Assembly: GCF_037975245.1 (NCBI RefSeq)
Contig: NC_092583.1
Coordinates: 12,299,764-12,363,763 of the forward strand
Length of the DNA stretch: 64,000 nt
Origin: Apostichopus japonicus
Lineage: Eukaryota; Echinodermata; Holothuroidea; Aspidochirotida; Stichopodidae
Direction of reading: 5' to 3'
The stretch's first letter is position 1. Each line of letters begins with the position of its first letter. The notes beneath the pieces are model-generated. The model had not been told where the DNA came from. It saw nothing but the letters and a program-made list of their open reading frames with translations, and did no database searches. Shown piece after piece: positions 36,401-45,850 of the stretch. The position numbers and the translations under genes are program-made.

Positions 36401-37225
36401 TTTTTTTAAATATAAAAATAAAGTGTAGTTAGTTTAATTAAGTATTCCCCCAAAGGTTATAAAACGAACATATGCTTATTTGAAACCCTATATCCATGTG
36501 GTGATTGAGGATGAATAGCGGGCTTATGCCAAGCTTTCTCATGTCGACGAGTGTTCAGAGAGTTGCGGTGCAGGCGTACAATTGTCTCTCCCATTCCTGT
36601 TCCCATGAGTGCCAGTTAACGCCCCAACCCCTCCCCGACCAACCCCACCCATCAGACGGGCGAGAGTATACCTCAGCATTTGATCACTTTCTCAAATGAC
36701 TGAGAGAGGTGAAGTTCATCACCAATAATTTTTAGATATGATGAACGAAGTTGTTTCGAAACCCTTAAAAGGACAGAACCAAACCTTAGTTCCCAATTTG
36801 CAGACCCAGATTTTAAGAAATCCACTAAAAAAGAATCCCCAGCAATTTGAATAGTTCAAGGTTATCTCATGGGGTGGGGGTGGAGGGAGAGGGGTGGAGG
36901 GAGTGGAAGGTGTGCCGGACACTTAGACTTCTTCACAATACCGTCGCCTATTATCTGTTTCCCTTTATAAGATGGCATTTGAAGCTATGAGGCTTAGCAA
37001 TCGGGAGGTTCGGGGTTCGATCCCCGGCCGGGTCATAGTATAAGGTGGGGATTTCATCCAGGAGCAGTCTACGGTTTTCCCATCTGAAATGACTTTCTCA
37101 AATCGAAAAAGATTCCAAATGTGAGCAAAAAAGTGTTGAATTGGAAGCCACCCGACATGACAGTTGTAACCCGCGGGTTTCTCCTACATTCGTGGTGGCT
37201 TAAGCATCGTAAAAATAACTGCCTG

Positions 37226-37312
<87 letters not shown>

Positions 37313-37382
37313 AGCCGTACATACCTTGCGCGGTAGCGACAGCTAATAAGACGACGACAGCTAGACACTGGAATCCCCTCAT
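17016..37382 (-). CDS. Secreted protein with eight farnesoic acid O-methyltransferase-like modules
   Basis: Twenty exons on the minus strand: 37325-37382, 35067-35267, 34429-34707, 33463-33618, 32130-32402, 31358-31453, 30411-30602, 27830-28108, 27069-27227, 25821-26072, 24501-25085, 23509-23676, 22233-22541, 21599-21766, 20739-21023, 19654-19821, 18941-19225, 18389-18517, 17998-18077, 17016-17252 (TAA). They join into one frame of 1,452 residues with all GT-AG introns, phase 1 except the last (phase 0). Exon 1 encodes a signal peptide, MRGFQCLAVVVLLAVATA. The rest is eight modules of about 130-170 residues, most encoded by a short exon plus a long exon, with Pro-rich linkers at residues 323-354 and 649-843. 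Module 6 (YVEFWISFRSGAIRVGKVG) fits the Methyltransf_FA domain best. That domain is named after a crustacean enzyme, but I see no S-adenosylmethionine-binding motif. With a signal peptide, no membrane helix and mucin-like linkers, a structural or binding role outside the cell is likelier than methyl transfer. Its function is unknown. Confidence 0.9.
17541..17705. repeat. Cluster of GTGAACA/TGTTCAC motifs in the last intron of the modular gene
   Basis: The 165-base stretch contains GTGAACA-like words about seven times plus reverse forms. It starts with the perfect palindrome GTGAACA-CAG-TGTTCAC (17544-17560). It is either a decayed short tandem repeat or a cluster of inverted binding sites with a 3-base spacer. 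Confidence 0.6.
18941..19821 (-). CDS. Module 7 (exons 16-17) of the modular secreted protein
   Basis: Residues 1154-1304. Exon lengths (168 and 285) are identical to those of module 6, which suggests a recent duplication. Exon 16 encodes GGGAYIEFGIKADGEVLIAL, the beta-rich first half. Exon 17 has the CRDC pair and ends FHFHVFL. The donor is CGTACGT at the end of exon 17; a nearby GTATTC could also serve but breaks the frame. Confidence 0.85.
20739..21766 (-). CDS. Module 6 (exons 14-15) of the modular secreted protein
   Basis: Residues 1003-1153. This is the clearest member of the Methyltransf_FA type: an EIG start of the long half, then YVEFWISFRSGAIRVGKVG, a Trp (FMSWQG), and PEIRFAFFESG. 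The family consensus has FWI, G-I-VG, W and P-I-VGF blocks in this order. Confidence 0.88.
22100..22215 (-). mobile_element. tRNA-like SINE head remnant in an intron of the modular gene
   Basis: The minus strand reads GAGGTCGTGGGTTCAAGTCATGG, a near-perfect B box, next to a GCTAGCGTAAGCCGCATGCC A-box side. It lies directly downstream of exon 22233-22541. Confidence 0.5.
22233..23676 (-). CDS. Module 5 (exons 12-13) of the modular secreted protein
   Basis: Residues 844-1002. The short half reads SAYFEFSVEAIQSVWINLS; the long half contains LDFTDTRPLWISYAGFATR, matching the tryptophan-Asp-Pro part of the family. Two cysteines (RCENDFCSD) occupy the place of CRDC in module 7. Confidence 0.86.
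23740..23860 (+). mobile_element. 3' fragment of the SINE family with the AACTGCCTGA tail
   Basis: GTGGAATTGGAAGCCACCTGACG and the segment ending in CGTCGTAAAAATAACTGACTGA match 37136-37227, the body of the SINE at 36965-37310. Only the 3' body remains. Confidence 0.65.
24501..25085 (-). CDS. Linker 2 (exon 11): long Pro/Thr/Ser-rich linker of the modular secreted protein
   Basis: Residues 649-843. The exon encodes TAPP repeats, then two nearly identical 29-residue units built on IPTDRPTQQPSSVAQTDEP (24779-24865 and 24866-24952), then diverged PTDRPITPS units and a Ser run. It is mucin-like, likely O-glycosylated and extended, and separates modules 1-4 from modules 5-8. The opposite strand carries a 240-codon shadow frame. 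Confidence 0.87.
25821..27227 (-). CDS. Module 4 (exons 9-10) of the modular secreted protein
   Basis: Residues 512-648. The first half has a Cys (VVGDCATGF) and ALLFQASPDAPQIIL; the second half ends in AVIGIAKFKFQRC. It pairs with module 3 as module 2 pairs with module 1. A TA microsatellite (about 27366-27404) lies in the intron before it. Confidence 0.84.
27830..30602 (-). CDS. Module 3 (exons 7-8) of the modular secreted protein
   Basis: Residues 355-511. Exon 7 has EFCKWYENTPSKTTF, the counterpart of FEICKWYESQKDKDV in module 1, so modules 1-2 and 3-4 are a duplicated pair. The intron between exons 7 and 8 (28109-30410) holds a family-2 MITE, a dispersed repeat and SINE scraps. Confidence 0.86.
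28800..28885 (+). repeat. GT-rich microsatellite in an intron of the modular gene
   Basis: GTGTGTG runs broken by CTT and CAT steps. No gene content. Confidence 0.8.
29355..29610. repeat. Dispersed repeat, copy 1 (similar to 36515-36830)
   Basis: Both copies share, in order, a TCTCCCATTCCTG block, a GACGGACGAGAGTGTA-like block, a CAGCATCTGACCACTTTCT-like block, TTGCTTCGAAACC and CCCAATTCACA-like blocks. No termini could be set. Confidence 0.6.
29718..30030. mobile_element. Short hAT-type MITE, family 2, copy 1
   Basis: Terminal inverted repeats are CAGGCGCGTAGCCA and its reverse at the right end. The flanks ATTGTGTT and AGTGTGTA agree at 6 of 8 positions, fitting a decayed target duplication. 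The body is the reverse complement of the copy at 54956-55267. Confidence 0.78.
30031..30075 (-). mobile_element. tRNA-like SINE A-box remnant
   Basis: The minus strand reads TTGATTCAGCGGTTAGAGTG followed by TCCGCCTACAC, the left half of a tRNA-like SINE head. It directly abuts the family-2 MITE, which may have inserted into the SINE. Confidence 0.45.
31358..31453 (-). CDS. Linker 1 (exon 6): Asp-Pro repeat linker of the modular secreted protein
   Basis: Residues 323-354, with IDPVDPVDPVTIEEPEP. It is short, acidic and proline-rich. It follows modules 1-2 just as the long Pro/Thr linker follows modules 3-4. Confidence 0.85.
32130..33618 (-). CDS. Module 2 (exons 4-5) of the modular secreted protein
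   Basis: Residues 180-322. Exon 4 has KWEMYCHVEGNARFFFTLKD; exon 5 contains DELEILMVYANGHLTFGF, which fits the aromatic-then-glycine strand pattern of the family, and ends GRFTCFDP. The intron between them is filled by the ATCAC satellite. Confidence 0.85.
32430..33445 (+). repeat. ATCAC-based satellite with higher-order repeats, filling an intron of the modular gene
   Basis: The basic word is ATCAC/ATATC. Larger words (GACATCAGACCATA, ATGACGTCACGA, CATAACATATCATC) recur, and a block of about 480 bases is repeated once (starting near 32466 and 32945). The perfect CRE palindrome TGACGTCA recurs at several places. A 160-codon frame across it (His-Ile-Thr-Ser only) is an artefact. Confidence 0.92.
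34429..35267 (-). CDS. Module 1 (exons 2-3) of the modular secreted protein
   Basis: Residues 20-179, directly after the signal peptide. Exon 2 contains FEICKWYESQKDKD and NQCRHGFSLPFRVAG; exon 3 contains GEISLWIDGVNKVAMYHVLY and the closing FAFDEPRCIDVQF. The four cysteines shared with module 3 suggest disulfides. Confidence 0.86.
35510..35879 (-). mobile_element. Short hAT-type MITE, family 1, copy 3
   Basis: CAGTGGCGTAGGAA at the left and CCTACGCCCTTG at the right, flanked by a perfect 8-bp duplication AATATACT. It lies in the first coding intron of the modular gene. Confidence 0.9.
36515..36830. repeat. Dispersed repeat, copy 2 (similar to 29355-29610)
   Basis: Collinear with the copy at 29355 through CTCCCATTCCTGTTCCC, CAGACGGGCGAGAGTATA, CAGCATTTGATCACTTTCTC and TTGTTTCGAAACCC. 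Similarity is roughly 65-70% by eye. Confidence 0.6.
36965..37310 (+). mobile_element. tRNA-derived SINE of a third family with an ATT tail
   Basis: The head is truncated but shows a B box GGTTCGATCCCC (37015-37026). A body of about 180 bases ends in CGTAAAAATAACTGCCTG and then about 28 ATT units (37227-37310). The tail ends 15 bases before the first coding exon of the modular gene, very near its splice donor. Confidence 0.75.
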
Positions 37383-40273
37383 TTTGTCTATCTTGATGAG
37401 GCTATATCTGAAAATAAAAGGAAACAAATATATTTTACGATTAATTTTTACACATCAGTCCCGCGAAATGTATAAAAGCTGCAGGTTATTTTACTATGAG
37501 CAGTTGCTATGTCTAAATCCAATCGCTTCATATTCTAGAGAATGCAAAAAACATGGAGGATCATAAAGTAATATCAAATTCGGATCTTGTACGCCAAAGT
37601 GTCTTGGACGTACTACTGTAGGCCTTTTTATAGTTTAGATGCGGAATTCATAGGCCTAGCTTTATTCTCATACTAAATGGCATCATTCTTCTTCATTTGT
37701 CTTTAATAAGGACGACGACGTCCAGGTCAGATTGTATTTTTAGATCCCTTTTTTTCTATGTGGAAACTACCCTTTAAAGAGCTAATATTCATCAATTAAA
37801 AGTGACTGGACTATTTAGTTTAATGTAAAGATCATTACGTCATCGGTTCCTCAGAGCGCAACACAAAAACTCAATAGAAAAAAAAGAACATTCAATTTGG
37901 ACGTTTGAAGTTTTATAGTCTCATGTGGAATATTTGACAATATGTTATACAATTGTATTGAATACCGGTAATCATCTAAGGATGTTCCGTTGTTAATATG
38001 AAGTTAAAAGAATATATGTTTTATTAGGTTAATCCGTTATTTAGAATTTACAAAACAATGGATTAACATCATCACAATAATAAGGCCTACACTGAGGAGC
38101 AGACGTCATCCTCACTTTAATCTTAAAGGAGCATTCCAATTATTTTACATATTTCAAAAACCGGAATATGTATAGAAAATTACTAGCACTCGCATTTCTT
38201 CCCCTTTTTCTTTGACTACGAGAAACAAAATGAAAATATAAAATTCTGCAAATAAGTCATCCTGTCTAAATAATATTTTTATTTTTTTTTCATTTCGTCT
38301 CAATGGTCTTTAATTTTGACAATTCAAGGACGACAATTTTCTTTGTGACTTTTGGGCACTTTTGGCGTTTTCAAAAATAAATGGTGGGGCGGGGGAGGGG
38401 GAACGTGCCTCCTGTGCCCCACGAATTGGCCACTCCTGACTCCCCTTGAAGGTTTGGCTTCAAGTAATGCTGAACATAAGGCTGTATCCACCTCTCCTAT
38501 CCCCACCTCACCGGGGAAAGATACCCACAAGGGCAGCCCGCCACCTCACGATTTAGCTCGAGGGATATTGTTAGACTATAGCATGCAAGAAGAGTCAACC
38601 AGTACTTTAAGCGCAAATACGGCCTTAATTGATGACAGCAAAAATTCAAAAATTAGATGTGCTAGCTATAGTCTTTAAAAATTAGGTGCGTTGGAAGAGG
38701 GATCAATCTGGGGGGGGGGGGGGGCCACAAACCTCGGAGGGTATAGTGAGTGGGACATGCGACACTGATTTGAGAGGCAAACCACAATGTTTTACTTCAA
38801 ATTTTCCGGCGAAATGGACCCTCTGTTTATACCGTAACCCAAATTCCTGTATTTGAATGACTTTTCAACAACATGGCACTTTTTTTTATTAAAACTTTAT
38901 TTGTTTTTATTTATCAACAAAGAAAAAGGCAACTTTTGATTTGAAAATGGGAAAAAAATATTGTACTGTTGATTACCAAACAGTGCAGAAAAGGGGCACT
39001 TTTGAAGGGAAAGGGCACGTGCCCCTCATGCCCACATGCAGGCTCAGGTGGAGCTTCTTTAAGTTGTATTGAAAGTAAACAAATCTTACCTTTTCTGAAA
39101 TTCGACGTTTTCTTTTCTCTTTTATGCGAACTCTACAGCGGACATTTAATATGACAAACGATAGTCCGTCTCGGCAAAATTCTCTCGAGTAAATGAAGTC
39201 AGTCCTTGACAACTTTGTCGCCTGAAGCGTGGGAGAAATTTATCCCCCCAAAAAATTCCAGAAATAATCGATCGATTATAATTTAGACAAGGTAAATATG
39301 ATAGTAGGTGGTTTAAAAATTTGGCAAAAAAACAAAAAACAATACGAGAGTGATAAATAATCGAATGAGAGAAAGGAGGTGTTACAACACCTGTTGTTTA
39401 TCAGTATTTATTATGTTCCATAACAATAGCCACGCCTGCGAAATATTTGAAAAATCGGTCTGTGACGTAAGTCTATTCTCTCAAATCGTGTGATTTGAAA
39501 GTCTACAAAATGACGGAGATTTGAAAATTCGAATGACGGTTTTTAAACAAAAGCTAAAATCAAATGAAAAATCAATAAAAAGGAACAACAATAAAAATTA
39601 AAACTGCCAAAAAAAAAATACCGTATGCATAACGTTGTGGAAAAAAATTGTGTTAAGTTTTTCTTCACAGAATGGTTAGATTATTTGGTTATTAATCTAG
39701 AGGGGGGAGAAGCTGACATCGGCCCAGTTTCGAATAGGCAAAGTAGGATAGGCTAGGTGTATCCATGAAGGTATAAGTGTGGTAGGCTAGTATTAAATGC
39801 CTAATTAGCTCTGTAAGGAATACTTACTCAATGTTTGTTTGCTTTTTTCGTCTCAAATAAATAGTCTGTTTCTATGCATGTTCAATGGACAAGACACGTC
39901 ACCATGGAAACACAACCAAGCCTGTGCTAGAGCACAACTTTTTATTAATTTAAAAAGAAAATACTCGAATAGTAGGGTAAACAAAGTCCCCCGACTGACA
40001 ATGGAGGTGCGCGAGGGGTGGGGTGTGGGTTGGCATCCGCCTGCCCCACCTCAACTTTGCTCACGTCACTGATCTTCCCTGTGTTTCTTCACAACAGTTT
40101 ATAACGTCAAGCGATCGGTGTAAAGTTTCAAAGGTAGGTCCTATTGGTCATGTTGGTTGAATGTGTCCAGTGAGAAAAATAAAGAAATTATCCGCAAACC
40201 ATGCTTTCTAGACTTTTCTTAATTTACAGGGGTTTTTTTATTTATTTTTTTAACGAAACTATATCAAGGTAAC
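37383..40273. other. 5' flank of the modular secreted-protein gene
   Basis: On the minus strand a good acceptor (TTTATTTTCAG) precedes a 25-base leader from 37407 to the ATG at 37382, so a non-coding 5' exon is likely. A matching donor (GAAAAG then GTAAGATT) at 39089-39090 makes about 39090-39220 a candidate. The rest is AT-rich, with a G run at 38711-38724. No other gene was recognised. Confidence 0.45.
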
Positions 40274-41061
40274 CACTGGCGGATCCAGGGCCATTGTTTG
40301 GGAGGGGCCAAAGTGGCATTAGAGTGATATGGGGGGAGGGGCCTAAGGGGAGGGGGTTCCCCCTCCCCTTTTGAAAATTTTCTATTGCTGAATGCCCTCA
40401 GATGCAATTTGGTGCGACAAGTGTACAATGGTGATGTTAATTTACTTCTAAAAAAAATGTTTCCCAGGTGTAATTTTCTAAAATATTTATAAAACAAAGT
40501 TGGGATCATCTTTCTCAAGAAATTTTATTTCTCATAGGTTATAAATTTCTTACAACCAGCCTGTAACTGCAAAATTGTGTTAAACTGTAAATCCTCATGC
40601 TCGTACATTCATGGGCGGCGATCCGTACTTTCGAGTGGGGGGATATGACCTTGTTGACTATCTAAGCGTAGCGCCACCATGAGTTGGCGCGAAGCGTACA
40701 AGAAAATTTGGGGATTTACAAACCCTCTAGATGGCCGGAAACGGCACTTCCCAAGGTTTCCAAGCGGCATATACCCAACTTTAAAATAGGGATATCATGT
40801 CCGAAATATCTCATAATCAGGATCCAAAATACTTTTTTTTTTTAATTTCGGGTGTTATTTTGGGAAAATTGCCCCTGTCAATCTTGTTTCAGGCGCTACG
40901 TTAGAATGTTCGAGAGCTCTTTTATATTATTCCATGAAGAAAATGGCCCCATGCAGGCTATTATAGGCCTATACACATGCAATACACAATTACACATAGT
41001 TACATACCTAGGTACCGATTGCTAGGGCATCCAGGTGAAACGTGTATTAAGCATTACCATG

Positions 41062-44000
41062 CACTGAAAACTTAAATTGGTTCACCGACTAACAAAACGT
41101 TAGTCCATCTGGTGCCTCTCCCGACTAACATAGCCTTAGTCAATTGCTATACCGACTAATTTATTCCTTAGTCAGTTGGATTTCTTAGTCGGTCATCTTA
41201 GTCCGTCAGCTTAGTCGATCAACAATTTTTTAGTCGGTAAATGTTTATTAGTCAGTTACATTAGTTGGTGACATTAGTCGGTCTTTACCGACTAATTTAT
41301 ATGAGCCACCGACTAGTTTATAGCAGGTTTTACATTAGTCAGGATGGTGCCTCTCCCGACTAACCTTTCTTAGTCGGTATCGACTGACTAGTTGCACTGA
41401 CTAGATTCACTGAAAGAATTAAACCCGACTAGTTTCACTGACTAGTATCACTGAAAGAAAAGGGAGCAGGAGAAACACAAATAATGTGTACATTGGCAGT
41501 ATTTATTTCTGATAAAACTTCTGATGTCTACAAAAGGCTGACTTTCGACAGATAGAGAAGAAATCACTGTAAATAAAATCTGAAAATCTGATTTTTTTTC
41601 CAACAAAGATAAGACAAGTTAATGGATCAAACATGAATCGCAAAAGTATAGCACTGCACAATAATGCAAAGTTGAGTCTTGGGCAAGGGTTCCTCATGAC
41701 TTTCGTTTTAAAGTGGTACCCCAAATCGACACCAGTTAAGTCTTCACGAACAAAGAGTGTTTCTCTTAACTACAAATGGCCTCCCACTTGTCTTCAGGAA
41801 GCCAAAATCTGCACCATTATTGACCTGTGAACAGAAAATATGATATACGTGTAAGCACAGATACAGATATAGCACATGATAACTCACATTATCATAAACA
41901 TACATTTACATTAAAATTTTATAACATATTGGGAGGTATACATTTAAATCTAGGTCCCTCAAATTATAAGCCAGGAATAGCAGCTTTACCAAATTATTAT
42001 TAGCTTTGCACAGCATAACACCAAGTTATTTCTCAAAGCTTAATAATTATGTTAATCATGTTAATAATGATCCCAATAGACCGGGATCCCAGAGGGTTTG
42101 GTTAGCTGGGAAGGTAACCAATTGCCTTGTACATCACAATGTTCACAGTGCATTCCTGTATATGAAACCAGACGACTGGCAAACCGACTGTGGTGGGTGT
42201 TGCTGGGAGAGCAATTTTAAAGTCACCTGATAGCTAACCTAGATCAGTTTTCATGGTAACACATCAAAGTAAGTACAATATGTCAGGTATGGCCCCAAGA
42301 GCAACAAATGGCCATTGCCAGTAATTATTGGTGGTGGGGTACCCCTGCCAGTGATCTATAATTGACCCCTCAAGGCTGACCTAGGTCAGCTCATGAGGTA
42401 ACCACTTGAAACCTACTGGAAAATGTTGGTTAGGGCTTCAGATACAACTGATGGGCATTGCCAGTAATTTTTATTGGTGGGGTACCCCTGCCAGTAGACC
42501 CCCAAAATGCCCATCCCCCATTGACCTAGATGAGCTCATGATGTAACCAGTTGAAAACTACTGGAAAATGGTATCACTTCATATGTAAGGGATGGGAATT
42601 TCCAGTAATTTATATTGGGGGGGGTACCCCTGCCAGTAGACCCCCAAAATGCCCATTCCCTCATTGACTTAGGTCAGCTCATGAGATAACCAGTTGAAAA
42701 ATTACTGGAAAATGATAGGTATCACTTCATATGTAAGGGATGGGCATTTCCAGTCATTTACATTGGTGGGGTAACCCTGTCAGTAGACCCCCAAAATGCC
42801 CATCCTCCATTGACCTAGATTAGCTCATGAGGTAACCAGTTGAAAACTACTGTAAAATGATTGGCAGGACTCTATATATATGTAAGGGATGGGCATTTCC
42901 AGTAATTTATATTAGTGGGGTACCCCTGCCAGTAGACCCCCAAATGCCCCCCCCCCCTCATTGATCTAGGTCAGCTCATGATTTAACCAGTTGAAAACTA
43001 CTGGAAAATGATTGACAGGATTCTATATGTAAGGGATGGGCGGACTCTGGCAGTGGTGGCCCACCAATATAAAATACTGGAAATGCCCATCCTTACATAT
43101 GAAGTGATAACTATCATTTTCCTGTAGGTTTCAACTGGTCAAATCATGAGCTCACCTAGGTCAATGAGGGGATGGGCATATTGGGGGTCTACTGTCAGGG
43201 GTACCCCACCAATAAAAATTACTGGCAATGCCCATCCCTTGTATCTGAAGTCCTAACCAACATTTTCCAGTAGGTTTCAAGTGGTTACCTCATGAGCTGA
43301 CCTAGGTCAGCCGTGAGGGGTCAATTATAGATCACTGGCAGGGGTACCCCACCACCAATAATTACTGGCAATGGCCATTTGTTGCTCTTGGGGCCATACC
43401 TGACACATTGTTCTTACTTTGATGTGGTTACCATGAAAGCTGCTCTAGGTTAGCTATTAGGTGACTTTAAAATTGCTCTCCCAGCCACATCCACCACAGT
43501 CGGTTTGCCAGTCATCAGGTTTCATATACAGGAATGCATTGTGAACATTGTGATGTACCAGGCAATTGGTTACCTTCCCAGCTAACCAAACCCTCTGGAC
43601 TCCCGCTCTACAGATCAGTGAAAATTTGACCAAACTTATGAAGCTTGCACATAAATGATATACTAGACTGGTTTTTTTTTTAAAACAGGTTATGAAAAGT
43701 ATCTTAAATATCATTAAACAGTTGGGTACAATAGTTAAACTCACTCTTCCATCTTTTTTCTCTATGGTACTTGTTCCTTTGCTTTTTGGACTCTTGGATA
43801 AACTCTTTTGTTCTGCGAAGGGTACCAATATATCATCTTAAAACATGTCTTTAAGCCATATATAACACAGTTCTCCTCTTCTGTTGTTGCTTCCACACTG
43901 GTGTCGTACATCACAGGAAAGCTCACCCTTGACTTAGATATTTGGCTTTTCAATTCCTGCTGGAAGAAAGAAACAGCAAAGTATTCATCATTTGAAAAAA

Positions 44001-45850
44001 ATAAATAAATAAAGTTGTCACCACAAAGTTATGTGAGATTTGCTTCCACTATAGTCTCAAAAAACAATCCCAAAGTTTGAAGCAGACTGTATAAAGCTGA
44101 AAATTTGAACGAGAGTGTCATCACCATTGCAACCAGAATCAAATGCCCAGAATACAGAGATAATAAAACATGGGCTAAATCTTTGTTTGTTTTTATGATC
44201 TTTAAAAATATAAAATTTTAGAAACAGAAATGCACTGAGCCAACTTATTTATAGGCCTAATCGTTTTTAGTTGTTATTTTGCTTGCTCACATAACAAGCC
44301 TGTTTAGACCTAGGCTAGAGGAGAATCAGTACTTTGTTACACTAAGTTTGTCTTCGGTCGTTTTGATATAGTCTTACTAGTAGTACTAAAGTATATAATG
44401 GACCGGCGAAGACTAGAGAATACTGCAGAGTTTTAGCAACTGCGTTAAACTGTATCATCTGATCTATTATTTACGCCAATGAGTTTCATTCAATCTAGGA
44501 TCAAAAAGAGAAAACTAATTAATCTTAACCTTTAAACTTTGCTACTAAACAGATATGCTTGAATTACAAATAAATGTCAAAAAACATCATAATCTAAGAA
44601 TCGATGCATATACATATACATAAACAGAATAATTTGAATTCGCGCAAGTGAACCCTGCACTACATTGGACAGAAAAAAAAACGTGCAATTAGACCAAACT
44701 AAACATACTAAATTTTCCGTTACTTCTACATAAAATATCAATGCAAATACAACAACTTACTCTTTTGGCAGTATACTAAAAGCACATGTTATAATAACTT
44801 CAGACTATCAAGCTTTCCTGAGAAAAAACGGTTAATACTTCTTACAGTAAGCAAGTCGACCGTGAAGGAATGTCGCAATTGTTTCCTGGGCGTGACCGGA
44901 AATTAAATACTAAAAAATGATAAATGAAAAGGTTAAATAGAACTGAAGCGTGCATCCTGACTGCTCGCAACATATAATACCGTTGACTAGCCAACATAAT
45001 TTGTTCAGCCTACTGTGACTGTACGTTTGAAGGTCTAGCCTTGCTTATTCAATATCACAAAGCCTACCCATTTAGATTCACATGGGAAATTACAGGAAAT
45101 CTTTATCAAATGAGTGTAGACTTCAAATAAACTATTGAGCCTTATAGTTCCAGCATTTGTTTGGGAATAAATAAGAAGATTATGTGCCACTGTTTAATCT
45201 AGCCCAATACACACATAACACATTGTTAATTGGTGTTTAGGATGCACACTTTAGTGTTGAGAATGCACTGCAGTACCCAGTAGAAGCCTATAGGCTACTC
45301 ACTGTCATTGCACTTGTGTATTGCGAAACGCCAACGTGACAACGGTAGCGTTACACTAACCATAATACAGTACTAGTGCCAGTGGCCTAACAATTAACTT
45401 TAATTTTACCTTCAAATTAAAGGAATAACAGGTAGGCCGATGATGCAGTTAATACCTCCATTCTTCTAAAGACCATCTTGGGTGATTTACGGTTGAAAGT
45501 TGCTTAGAGTGATCGTATGAAACTATGCCAAGCCCAGCAAGCTGCCGTTGCCTCTCGGTTTCCAAATTGAAGTGAATCGAATTGGGTTAAAATACATTAG
45601 TCTGTCGACACCGACTAAGCTACGATTATGCCGTAAATCGGGTGTCCGTATCGTTCTTAGTCCATGGGTTAAAATACCTTAGTCCGTCGCCACCGACTAA
45701 GCTGCGATTATATTTTCCTTAGTCAGTCTAAACTAACTAAGAAGCAGCGATGACACGAAGATTTTTGCTAGTCCGTGTGCATTGACTAACGTTACAGACT
45801 AATTTAACGTTAGTCCGTGGCAATATTGACTAGTTTATTTTTTCAGTGTG
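41062..45850. mobile_element. Third element: 4.8 kb non-autonomous transposon with CCGACTAA subterminal arrays
   Basis: The ends are CACTGAAAA and TTTTTTCAGTG. The left 400 bases carry about 21 copies of GACTA or TTAGTC words in both orientations (typically CCGACTAA and TTAGTCGG), and the right 260 bases carry about 10. Such dense subterminal repeats resemble transposase binding sites of CACTA/EnSpm and some hAT elements. The flank TTACCATG on the left fits GTAACATG on the right at 6 of 8 positions, so the exact ends are uncertain. The interior has no convincing protein frame. Confidence 0.7.
42068..43619. repeat. Large imperfect fold-back built of about 145-bp tandem units
   Basis: The outer arms (42068-42420 and 43255-43619) are reverse complements over about 350 bases, sharing CAGAGGGTTTGGTTAGCTGG and CAAACCGACTGTGG. 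Inside are about five forward units (beginning near 42380, 42520, 42660, 42820 and 42960) with TGACCTAGGTCAGCTCATGA and GGTACCCCTGCCAGTAGACC, and about two reverse units near 43100-43300. The unit contains the palindrome TGACCTAGGTCA. Confidence 0.85.

Noticed and set aside
42380-43300. CRISPR-like or satellite array with regular spacing
   Set aside because: The whole 145-bp unit is conserved, not alternating repeats and spacers, and orientation flips in the middle. It is part of a transposon fold-back.
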